Shown here in pieces: positions 23,201-35,200 of a stretch of 64,000 nt of DNA. Position 1 is the first letter of the stretch; each line of letters starts with the position of its first letter. The stretch lies in NCBI RefSeq assembly GCF_003945595.2, contig NW_024104532.1, positions 4,525,501-4,589,500 on the forward strand, given 5' to 3'. The translations under genes and the position numbers were made by a program. Under the pieces are notes generated by a model that was not told where the DNA came from, searched no databases, and saw only the letters and a list, made by a program, of their open reading frames with translations. Source of the DNA: Pipra filicauda (lineage: Eukaryota; Chordata; Aves; Passeriformes; Pipridae).

Positions 23201-26200
23201 CCTGCCCCTCCTGCCTCTCACACAGGCCCTGCTGCAATATCGCCACTGGAGAGCAGCAGGAAAGGTCCTGGGAGCCTGCTGTGCCTGGGCAGGAGGCTTT
23301 GCAGGCCTACCAGTTCATGCCAACCCTCATCTCCCAGAACGGCTCTGACAGCTTCACCCCGCTTGCTCCTGCCTGTGCCTTGACCCCATGGCAACCACCT
23401 TCACACCACGGCCCTGAGCTGAGCCTGGCAGGATTTTGTGCATTCCCAGGCATCCCACTCCATCCTCTCCTGCCTGCCCTGCTCTGCCCTGAGCATCAAC
23501 TTCTTCCCCAGCACCTCATTTCCCATCTGTGAACAAGGTCTCTTGGAAAAACCTTGGCAAAGTGTCGCAGAGGCTGCAGGTCCCCAGCAAATTTTGGGGT
23601 ATGTCTCCTTCCCTCCAGGATGTGCAACAGAGGGATAAATCCTGGTGTTACCCCAAGTGCTTGGCAGAAATGGTCCCTTGCCTGTAGTGCCAGGGAGACA
23701 ATAAGTGCAGCCAGATCAAGCACTGGCTGGTTTGGGTGAGGAAGCATCCCTGCATTTTGACAGCAGGGAAGCCTTAGGAAAGCCACTCATCCTTTGTCAG
23801 GAGGCCTGGGTGCTGCTGCTCCTCTCACCAGGAGCAGGGGGAATCCCATCCCACCCAGGCAGGACCTGCTCATGGCAGTGCATCTCTACACCCCTCTGGG
23901 ATGCAGAGTGGGGGATTTGCACTCACGGCATTTCACCAGCAAGCCAGCCCCATTTGTCAGGAGCCGCACAGAGAGAAGGCTCGTGGTTTTTCTATGCTTT
24001 GCACGCTTTTTGGGCCATTATGAGCCTCTGGATGTGTCCAGGCAGTGCCCAGCCATGGGCAAGGGGAGCATCAGTGCATCCCCTCGGCTCCTCTCTCACC
24101 GAATCCAGCAGCTGCAGGATAATAAATGAGGAGTCTATATTTAGACGCAGCGTCTGGAGAAGCGTCACGGTGTTGCCAGCGGGTTTTACCATTCACCACA
24201 GGCAGGTTTTCCCGCTCCTCCCGCTTGATGCCACCTTTGCAGAAAAGCTCATCAAAGACATCTAGCACCAGCTGGAAAAGCATCCCAAACAGAAGAACCA
24301 ATAACTACACAAGATCTCGGCACCTGCTGAGGGATGACAGAGCGGAGCATCCCAGGAAGCCTTGGAAGGAGCTGGCTTGGGCCCTGCTGCGTTTGGCAAA
24401 GGCCTTATTTTGTTGCACAAAAGTTTGTAGTAAAGAAACAGGAATGAAGCCATCCCTTGTGCCCCTCCTGGTACTGCTGTGGGTGCATCCCGGACGGCGT
24501 CTCTTTTCCATGTGCTGGACTGGCTGATTCCCGTCCATTTCCCAATGAGTGGAACAAAGGCTGCTCTGCAGCACTTCCCCCTCTCTACATTCCCACCCGG
24601 GCTCCCTGGGTTGGACACCAGCCGTGGCAGAAGCCCCACAGCCCTGGTGCAGGCGGGCAGCTGGCTTCATCCCACTTCATCCTGCCTGTCAGCACAGCTG
24701 CAGGTCTCATCCCACAGAGCTGCTGATCCATCTGGTGCCTAAACCTCCATGGCATCCCGGCTGCCCTGGCTGTGCCACTGCAGCTGCTGGGAGCAACCAG
24801 GGGTGGTGAGGGAACATTTCCCTGATGGAGCCAGGGCTGCCGGGCATCCGCTGACTCAATTGGTGGCATACGAAGTTCCCTGTAATCCATGTTGAAATTT
24901 AAGGAGAGGCCAGAGTGTTGTGCAAAGGCTGAAGAGCCCTGTGCAAAGCCAAGCTACAGGTTTCCTGGCATTCCAGAGTGTGAGGTTGGTGCTGGCTTGG
25001 GAGTGCTGAGATTTGCATGAAGATTCCCGGTGCTTGGATCTGGGTTTTTTCCCTTGTTTTGCAATGTCAGAGGCTGTTTGGAACAGATGCTGGCTCCTCC
25101 CCTCCTAGCCTGGGGAGAGTTTCTCCAGGCAAAGCCAAACACTGGCCATTGCCATGAGGTGTGAGTGTGGCAGAGCCAGCTGGTGACAGACATGGTGACC
25201 AGCTCTGGCAGAGCCCTCCTTTGAGGCTCAGAGCACTGTGACTTTTTTCCTGCATCCTTCCAAATTTTGATTGCAGCAGGTCACAGGAAGTCTTTTGCTT
25301 GGGTTCTTGCACTCCCCCAAGGATACAGACAGGGTGGGAAATGCCAATGTGGCCACAGTGCTGGGCAAAACTCACCAGCAGTGGGGCAAACAGCCCCTTC
25401 CCCGCTGCTGCACTGTGGGTCTTCCCTTCTTCCAGCCGAGCGTGATGGAAACTGTGGCTGCCCCATCCCTGGAAGTGTTTAAGACCAGATTGGATGAGCT
25501 CTGAGCAACCTGGTTTAGTGGAAGATGTCCCTGCCCATGGCAGGAGGGTTGGAATGAGATGATCTTTAAGGTCCCTTCCAACCCAAAGCATTCTAGGATT
25601 CTATGGTGGGTATCATGTGGGCACGAGCTGCACATGGAAAACATTCCCCCTGACTGCCTGTGGCGCCAGGACACTTGAGGACACCTCAAGGACTGTGAAA
25701 AGCTCGTTCACAGTTGAGCTGGGGGATAACAGCACATCATGCTGGAGGATGGCGAGCCCTGCCTGCCCCCACCCCCTGGGGCACCCTGGGGAAGGAGAGC
25801 CCCTTGCTCACAGCAGCTGTGGCGTGTTCAGCGTGGGGATGGAGCCCAGGCAGCTGCCTGCAGGGGACTGGCAGCTGTTTCGGGAGGAGGAGAAGGAGGA
25901 AGGCACCTGACTAGCAGGCAGCAGTCCAACTAGTTGAAACAGCTCCCGTTGTGGTTTGCATAAGCAAGCACGGCTCAGCCGGGTCTGGGTACACACGGCT
26001 CCACCTGCTCACCCAGGGCTGGGAATGGCACTCGATGGAGGCACCGAGGTGGCTGCTTGCTGTGGTGACGTGCCCACTGTGTCCTCTGTGCCCTCCACGC
26101 TGCCAGGGGCTGGGAGGTGTGGGGGTGGCTGTTTGCAGCCAGCAGTGGTGGGAGGGTGCTTGCTCGGGCTGTGTGTCCCAGCAGGATCCCCGCCAGTCCC

Positions 26201-29200
26201 CCCATGGTGCCGTGCCGAGTGCAGTCATGGGCCCTGGTGCCCTGCCTCCTGCCAGACCCCTCCAAGGTGACATTGGAGCCTCTGCCCAAGGACACCTGGC
26301 CATGATCCCACATGGCAGCGTCTGACACAGGGAGCAGAGGCAGCCGAGACGGATGGCCTCTGTGGAGGGGAGATGGATGGATAAAAGCAAGGCACAGAAG
26401 GTGGTGGTAGGGCTGCTGACTGGAGCTGCTCACATGACTGGGGAGCTGCTGCCAGGCATTGGGGCCACGCAGTGTATGAAGGTGGCACACCAAGCAGGAG
26501 CCTTAACTCCCACCAACCTTGCACAGGGATTGGGGCCATCTGGGACATGGCACTGCCAGGACAGAGATGGCTTCCTGCACACCAGAGGGGACCCCCAGCT
26601 CTGATGCTCCCAACCTGGAGGCAGCCAGTTCCTGGGCAGGTTGTCAGATCCAGATTTCGAGTCTGGATTTCAGGCCAGCCTGCCCCGGCTTTATCTGATC
26701 CCTGGTTTAGCAAGGGTCAAAAATAGGGGGGACAAGGCTTGGGAGCAGGCAAGCTCAGGGCAGGGTCACGAGGGAGCTGGCACAGCACATGGAGTGGGTA
26801 AAAGAGTCTGATTTAAATTAAGAAGTAATGCTTGTAGGCTTCACCCCAACTGGTTTGGGAGGAGGAGGAGAGGGGCCCCAGCCCTCAGATGCTGCAGCAG
26901 GGAGCGGCCAGACCCCTCCTCTCCTACCCTGTTGGAGCCTGTCTGTGGGGGTTTTGAGGAAGGCAAAGGTGTGGTCCCCAGCAGGTGGGAATTTGAAACA
27001 GCACAAAGCTTTGTGTATGTGGGTTTGCATGTGCTCCTGAAGGAGCCTTTTGCCCTTGTAGCGATTTTTCTATCTGGAGATCTTGGAGCAGTTTCTTTCC
27101 AGAGTGAGTCAGTTGTTTGCAGAGTAGGAAGACCGGGCAAAGTGGGTTGGCAGCACCAGCTCCATGCTGTGGCTCCCAGAAATGCTTCCTGCCGAGCCAA
27201 AAAGCAGGGACAGAGCCCTGGGCCCCTGAGGGCAGGTGGCCTGGCTGGGACGTCCCTGAATGCTCCGGTGTGGACCCGGACACAGCAAAGCCTTGTGCTG
27301 GCTGGTGCAGCACCAGGAAATCCCCAGGCCAAACAGGTTGTGCTGGTGAAAGCCCAGCGGGCGCAGGAGCACCAGCCTGGCTGGCCCAGAGGTGCTGCTC
27401 AGGGATCACACCTCCACCATCCATCCAACTGTGAGAGTGTACACAGCCTGTGGTCACGGACCTGCTGGGACCTGCTCTTGTCTCACCTTCCCCTGGCTCG
27501 GTTTTCCCACAGAATTGGAATGGTATCAATACTGCCAATCAGCTCATATTAGTGGCATCCTAGCACTGATGATGCCCACCTGGAAAATACCCACCTGTCA
27601 GCATTCCCCTTCCTCATCGGCTTTCTGGGCAGAGTCGAGTTGGAGCAGAGGCACAGGGTGACCACACCAGGTGGTGACAGGTCTCCTCTGACCAGGACAC
27701 CTCCAGGCACTGTGCAGAAAATGGGCAATAATTTAATTGGGTGAAGCAGGAGCAAGGAGAAGAGGGAGCCCCCAATTCAGGGGACAGGGCGGGGGGACCC
27801 ACTTCTTGGTCCCTTCTCAGGGGGCCCTGGTGATGGAGAGCAGTGAGGTGCAGGCAGCATGGCCATGCCATGGGGTGCCAGGCCTTGTGCAGGGCAGCAG
27901 GCAGCAGCTGGAGCGGGCAGTGCCTCCTGTTCCCTGCAGCAGTGGATGGATGCAGAGAGGGGCAGCCGGCAGTGCTTGCTTGGCAGGGCTGGTGCTTCCA
28001 CCCCTGCTGGGATATGGGTCTGGGCAAGCATGGACAGGCTGGGTGGGAGGGTACGGACAGATCCACGTGGTTTTGCCCTTCCCACAGTGGTTTTCACCCT
28101 TTGAGATCTTGTGCCTCCAGCTAAAAATTTCATTTTTCATGTGGGAGCTGGGCACAGCGTGGGGTCCTGCAGACCCCCCTGGCAGAAGGGCCAGTGCAGG
28201 ACGAAGGGTCTGTGGAGGATCTTGGTGGGTCGGGTTTGGTGGCGGTGCCCTGACCCCCAGCAGGGTATGGCGTGTCACCGGAGCATGCCTGTGGCGGCAG
28301 AGTGTCAGGGCTGGACTCACTGAGAGGTCAAGTTAATGCAGGAAGATCCTCCTTACGCCTTCTTAACCCCAGCTTGAACCTTCCCCGTCTCCTGCCTCGT
28401 CCTGATTAGCACTAAGAGGCTGCTTTGCTGCCGGTGGCACAGGCAGCTCTGAACAGTGCAGGGCACTGCGCTGTCTTCCATGGCAGGGAAGGCCTGAGCA
28501 CCTCTCTGAGCTTTGGTACCAGACCTGCAGGCGGGAAGGCAGGCAGGAGACATGCTTCCCTTCCTCCCCTGCTGCCACCTCCTTGGCAAAAGGGACTGGG
28601 AGTGCTCCTGGCAGGGGGCCAGACAGTCCCTCCTCCTCACAAGGTCTGAAAAGGCACGGGAGGCTTGGAGAGGTGAAGGGCATCCTGCAGATGATGGTGA
28701 CAGACCTGGCAGGGGGATGACATTGGATTGGAGTGTCCGGCAGGCAGAAGGTTCTTTCCACCCACTCGTCAGATGTGTATGTAAAGGGGCAGGATTCAGG
28801 CGGGACATGGACTGGCTTTAACCTCAGCTCCTGTTTCACAGCCGTGGATAACACCGAGTGCCAGAAAGCGCTGGGAATTACAGCTCCCACCAGGCTGCCT
28901 GCCGAGCCACTGCCACCCGGAGAGCCCTGTGTGTGGTGTCCCAAGCCAGGGAGGAGGGTATGTCAGTGATGACAGTTCCCTCTTCCCCGTCATTTCACAG
29001 CCTCCAGTCAGCAGCCCCAGAGCTGGTCACACTGTGGGGTGAGCGGATCCAGCCCAACCAAGATCCTGCCCCTCCAGTTGCTCACTCCCTGCTGCCAGCC
29101 CACGGGTCCCAAAAGCCTCCCGGCTTCCTGACATTGACTCTGCCAGTGCCTGGGAGTAGCTCAGGGATTCCCAGGATTACAGGCTGCGGCCGTGGCTCCT

Positions 29201-32200
29201 GGAAAGCCAGGGTGAGCTTTTGAAGCAGTGGAACATCCCAAGGTTCTGGCTGTGAGTAGGGAGCACGGCTGTGGCCGGGCTTGATGGTACAGTTGGAGTG
29301 GGACACAATGTGGCATGACGTGGTGATGTCCACGCTCCCTGCAGGCAGTGGCTCTGCCTTCTCTGAGGCTACAGCAGGTCTGACCTCACTCATGCCGTGG
29401 GGAGCTGGAGGGACAGTTACTGCCTCAGGCAGCGATTTGCTCTTGGAGCCAGCTGAGAGGGGTGCAGAGCTGTCAGTGCCAGGGTGAACAGTGCCCATGG
29501 AGCTAAACTGGGTGTATAGGGATAGGTCTGCTCCTCCTCTGGTCCTGGAGAAGGCTCCTTGCTGGCGTCCCTGTGCCCACAGCAATCATGTGGCTGCTGG
29601 CTGCAGGGACATGAGAAGAGGAAGGTCTGAAAATAATCACCCCCTCATGTTTTCCTTTCAAAGGAGGGAGTTGCCATCATGGGGAATTTTTGTGACCAGC
29701 AGAGCTGGCTAACAGTCAGCTCCTCAGTGAGTCAGGCACTTATTCCCTCTCGTGGTGCAGCCTGGCCCCCTGTGCTGCCAGCCTGCCTGGAGCTCAGGGT
29801 ACCCCCACTCATAGGGGTCCCCAACTTGTCTCATGGAACCACAGCATTTCCTACCACCTCCAGCTGTGGGTCTGTGAGTGGAAGCAATCCCAAGAGTTTC
29901 AGGGTCTCGATGCCCCACTGGTCTCGGCCACAGTCCCCACTGCTCCCTGTCCTGTAGGGCATCTGTGCGGAGCCTCTTGAGCTTGTGGGGCTTGTGACAC
30001 CCCTTGCTCTGTCCTTGCCCCACACAGGCTGTGCTGCCTCACTGGAGAAAGGCTACAGCGAGGTGAGCATTGTATAACCCCTGCCTGCTCCTGCCCTGCC
30101 TCTCTCCCCATGGCCAGGGGGTCACATGCCAGGGCTGGAGCCCTCCGAGCTGATGGGACATTTCAGTTCCCACTGTGCTTTGCTGGCTGCTGGCTGTTGG
30201 TCCTGCCTTTGGTTTTGGGGAGATTACAAGGCATTTCTTAGAAAACTCCATCAGTGTTCCGGCCCAGGCGGGTGCCCTGCCTGGCTGATGCCATTGAGTG
30301 GTGCCAGCCCCACTGCCTGCGGAGCACCCGTCGGTGACGGGGACAAGGCTGGCAGCAGCCACTGGCAGTGCATATTTGGTGGTGCCAGGATCAGCACCAC
30401 CAGGTGGTGTTTGCCAGGCTGGCTGCTGGCAGGGTTGGCATGGGGTGCTTCTGTTTGGCTCGAGGGATGCAAGATGAAGCTGTCACACTTGGGGAGACAA
30501 GTTACCAGCATGCTGTGTGTGCCCAGGTGTGCTGACACTGCCTGGACAGCCCTTTGCCTGGCAGATCGTATCCCAGGACACGGCAGCAGCAGCCTCTGGC
30601 ACGGGGCTGTTTCCATTAGGTCGTGTTGAGAGAGGAGCATGGCTCTTTGGGAACAGCCCGTTCCCTGCTGTGTCTGCTCCTTGCATGGAGCACAACAACC
30701 ACTTGCCCTTGCTTGTGCCTGGTGTTGGCAGTGTGAGGGTGCTGGATTTGGGGGGTGCTCTGAGCTCTATGCAGGGGCTGCAAGGTCTCCACGGGTCTGT
30801 TGTGGCACCAGTAGGTCTTGCAGTCCTGGGCTGGTCTGTCCTGGAGCTCAGGCAGAAAGAAAGTGGACTCTCTAGTTTAAAGCCCAAATAAATGGCTGCT
30901 GGGTATAGTGTAGACATGCAGCTTTGTAACCCGTGATATACTTTGCTGCTGCCCTTCTTCTTAATCCCGACACACCTTTGTTTAAAGTGTTCCAGCAGAA
31001 CGTTGTTTATCCAGGCCATTATTACCAGTATCTCAGGCTCCTTTTTTCTATCCTGTGACTCAGGGACACTTTAGTGCAATTTCTTCCATCTTTCCTCCAT
31101 ATCAAAGATACTCCTGGCAAGTTCATGTTTATTGTTTGCAGTTAATGTTTAATATTTCCTATTACTGGCATCTCGTGGTTGATCTTAATTACACCCTTCT
31201 AAATGTAAGACAAAAGTCAGCAAGTGAGACTGTGTTCAGGCTGAGGCTGTGGCTCAGAGCCTCATCCTGCTGGTGCCTGGGGCTGGGTGCCCAGTGCACC
31301 CCCTGTGCCCTCTTGGCACGTCGCAGGCCGTGTTGGGAAGGTGGCTGCTCCATGTGTGCCACAGAACCACAGAATCATTTACATTGGAAAAGGCCTCTAA
31401 GATCATCAACTCCAATCTTTGAGTCCAACCTTTGAGTCCAGCCTGTGTTGGCACAGAGTGTCCGGCGTGGGGCCCGGCACCGCCGCGGCGGCTCCCACGT
31501 GCTGCACCAATGTGGACAAACAGAAGCTGGTTTTGAGTAGCTCCAGTGGAAGAAAGGATCAAGCTTCTGTTTGCTTTGCCCAGGCTTTAAATGTGGATGC
31601 TGGTTTTGCCTCTTGCTGGCTGGGCTGAATTGTTAAAATGGATTAGTAGAAATTTAAAAAAAAAATAAAATTAAAAATTAACAGAGTGCAGAGGGCAAAA
31701 TGCCCTGCTCCTGGAAGGACAGCGAGGTGTCACATGCCTCTGTGCAACCCAGGAGCCTGGGAGATTCCTGTGTGCCTTTCCCCTCAGACCTGGGGAGCTG
31801 GATGAGGGAGCAGTCTGCTGCTGCCAAGCCCTGCCTGTGCCCTGCCTGTGCCCCCCTCCACCGTGTCAGTTGGTGGGTTTGCAGGCAGGGTCCCTCGCCT
31901 CCACTGCCCCTCAAGGAGGTACCACTCACCCTTCACTTTGGGGCTCTCTGGCTATAAATATCGTGGGGTGTCAAGGGGCAGCGGGGCCAAGTCACAACCT
32001 GACACCACCTCTCCCTCATTCACAGTGACATTTTATCAAATGCCACTCGGGAGGGGGGGGTTGCTTATCTGCTGGCACACACTGGTGACCTTCAGAGATC
32101 TGGCCAGGTGGCTCCTTGCTGTATTTACACTTATTTATAGCTCTCTCCTCCATTCTCACCTCTGCCCTCCTCCCCAGTACTGGAGTGGGGCTGCCTGCCT

Positions 32201-35200
32201 CACATGGGTCCCTCTGGGCTGGAATGGAGCTGACGCATCCCTGGGGGTGACGAGGGGCTGGCAGCACCCAACTTTGCCCCCTCAGGGTGCTGGTAGCCTG
32301 ACTGCACAGGGACCCTGTCCCACGGGTGGCAGCTGCAGGAACAGCAGGGTGCACCCCAGGGCGGGTGGGGCTGAGTTTGGTCCCAGTGTGGGTCATGCCC
32401 CCAGTGCCTTCCCACTCCGGTGCTGGGACAGCCCGGGAAGGTGCCAGGGGTCTGCAGGAACCAATCCCAGCCTGCCCAAGTGGGGCTCCCCCTGCCCGAA
32501 GCAGCTAACGGGGTGAGCAGCTGTGCCCACCGTTGCACTGCCTGGCGAGAGCTCATCCCGGTGAAACAGCCTGGCGGTGCCCGTCTCCCTGCACGGCTGT
32601 AATCCCCATTTCAAGCAGTCTGTGATTACGGATTTCCCTGATAAGCCCAGACGGCTCTCTCCAAAACCCCTGCCCAAGGATTTTCTTTCTTTTTAGAGCC
32701 AAGCCTGGGGTGAGGGCAAGGAGGGAGAAACTCCCCGTCCAGGCGCTGGGATCCGACACTGCCAGTGGGGCTGAGGGAGGGCTGGCGGGAGCTGGCACTT
32801 CATGTTCTCGGCATTTCTCACCTTCTGCTCGTTTGGGTCCCAGCCTAAATGCTACTGGCTAATTTGGGGCTCTGTCTCCAGCACGTGTGGATGTATATTT
32901 ATCTCTTAATGCTTTGAGTAGGCTCTTGGCTGTGGGGAGGGAGGAGGCTCCGTGCACGGCTGAGTCACTGCTGCGCTCCTCAGGAGGAGGTGGGTTGCCT
33001 GTTTCTGGCTGGTTCCTTTGGCCCCTCCGAGGAGCTGCCACTTTCTTTCCTTTTTTTCCATACAGCAAAGTGGCACGTGAATGACAAGGCAATTGCAAAG
33101 CATCCTGGGGCTGTGTCTGCAGGCAGCAATGCAGAGCTGCCCTCCCAGGCTTAGGCAGGATTAGGATCCCGTGAAGGTGCTGCCCGTGTCCAGCAGCACT
33201 TTCACGCCGGCAGACTTCAGAGGCTGAAACTTTTGCAGCCTGACTAAGCATGAGCACAGTGTGTGTGCCATCACAGTGTGCTCAGAGCTCACTCCAAAAT
33301 ACTTGGCCACAACTTCAAGGGATTGGACCCAAGGGTTTTGCAGATAAGGGAAATTTCTACTGGTGTTGTTGTCAGGGTGTGACAGAGGAGAGGACCTGCA
33401 AGTCTCTTTGTCACGGTCACTGCCCTGTCCCCAGCTCCCTGAGCCAGTTAAGCACAGCAGACAATGAGCTGAGCTCTCATGCTTGCCTGGCAGCAGAGCT
33501 GTGGTTCCTGCTCTCCGTGCTCAAGGATACGGCTGCTCCTGGGAGCCAGCAGCCCATCCCCAGCCAGCCTCTCCAGTCCTTCTGACTGGGGGATTTAGTT
33601 TGAGCAGCCCAAGTTGACACTGAAAAAGAGGAAAACATTCCCTGTCTCGTTAATCCAATATTTGAATTAGAGTTGGGCTTGGAGAGGAGCTTCTTGTCTC
33701 TGCAGCGATAAGACCTCACATGCTCCCACACCAGAATTAACACTGCTCCAAAACAGGGGAAAGAACTGAAAGGGAAATGTCCCACTTGCTGTCCCCACAG
33801 CGTCAGGAGCCAGCACTGAGCTGTGCTCAATGGGGCATCCTTGGATGTGCCTCCAGCCAGAGACTGCCCACGTACCAGAGCTGCTGGGGACATTAGAGAC
33901 AGTGGCCCATGCTGACCACCCTCAGAGTCAGGCAGGGAGATGGAGCTAACCCCCAGGCCAGCTCCTTGTCCTGCCTTGCCTTGCCCGGGAAGGACAAAAA
34001 CTGGGGGCTTTGCAAAGGGGCGGAGAGTCAGAGCAGCTGGGAGTTCTTCCATTCCTTCCTGGGGATGACCAAGGAGACACCAGAAACTCTCAGACTGATT
34101 TGCTCACACAGGGTTTCCAGGAGAAGATGGAACACAGGCTGGAGGGAGCCAGCCCCTCCTCACTCGCAGTGCTCAGGGAGAGGCCCCATTGGCGCTTTGT
34201 CTGGGAGCATTTAGGTGCAGTTGAGGCTCCCGGGGACAGGAGAGTTGGCAGAGTGACCTCTGGATGTCCTTGTCTGCCAGTTTGGAGATGTCCCTTGTGC
34301 TTTCTCACTGCTGCCAGTGGTGGGCATGGATGGGGGCCTGGCAGTGGGGTGGCACAGCCATAGTGGCACGGAGCCCTCCTGCTCACCTGGTTGTCCTGGG
34401 CATGCACAGCATAGCTGCTGCCAGGTCCAGCAGCCTCAGCAGGGGCACAAAGTGAGCACAGACCCTCTGCATGAGGGTCCCTGGGGAACCCCTTCTCCCA
34501 CAATTGGAGTGACAAACCCCTCACAACAGGCAGGACTATCCAAGCTCAGTAGCAGATAAATAAAAGTGTTGCTGCTCTGCCAAGCAAAGCCTCTGCAGAG
34601 GGAAGCTCTGTGCAACATGTGAGCGAGCATCAGCTGCCTCTCTGTCCTAGAATTGCAAATGCATCTCAGTTGGGGCTGAGGTCGGAGTTGGTTCATACTT
34701 TAAGGAAAGCGGAGAAGGATGCCTCTGAATGGAGGCTGTTCCTCAAATGTCCTTCACCTTCCAGCTTTGGCTGCCAGGTGCAACTGCCAGCACGGCATTG
34801 CTTCCAGAGAGGATGCCCAGCGTTGGGCTCCTGCTCCCTCAAAGGATGGAGGTGTGTGGCATGGGGGCACCTGTGTAGGGCCTCTCCTCCCTGGAGCAGG
34901 GATTCATCAGACACGTCACAGTGAGCTGCCGGCAGCTTTCTGGTCGCAGCCTTGCTGCAGCACACACAGGCCAGGTGTCTGGGCTGGAGGATGCCTCCGA
35001 ATTTTTGAGCATGTCTCCATGGGTGTTTGCTGGCTGCACACCAAGAACCCATGGCTGATCTTCCTACAAACTCCCGAGTAAAATTAGAACAAAAGTTCAC
35101 TCCTCTCCCAAGGCAGCAGGAAATGCAAAGGGTGGGAAAAGGGAAAGTCAGAGCAGATGAGGTCCTGTGCCCGCAGGCAGCCTCCCCACTGCCACTGCCA

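Larger units (their letters stand above)
9759..25445 (+). other. PPARGC1B intron 1, middle part
   Basis: No coding exon was recognised. Simple or short tandem repeats occur at 11886-11941, 20601-20660, 20851-20886 and 21501-21612, with a CR1 tail remnant at 11591-11640. An AT-rich block with a full CRE lies at about 20060-20165. The long open frames here lack splice-flanked family similarity and are not called. Confidence 0.6.
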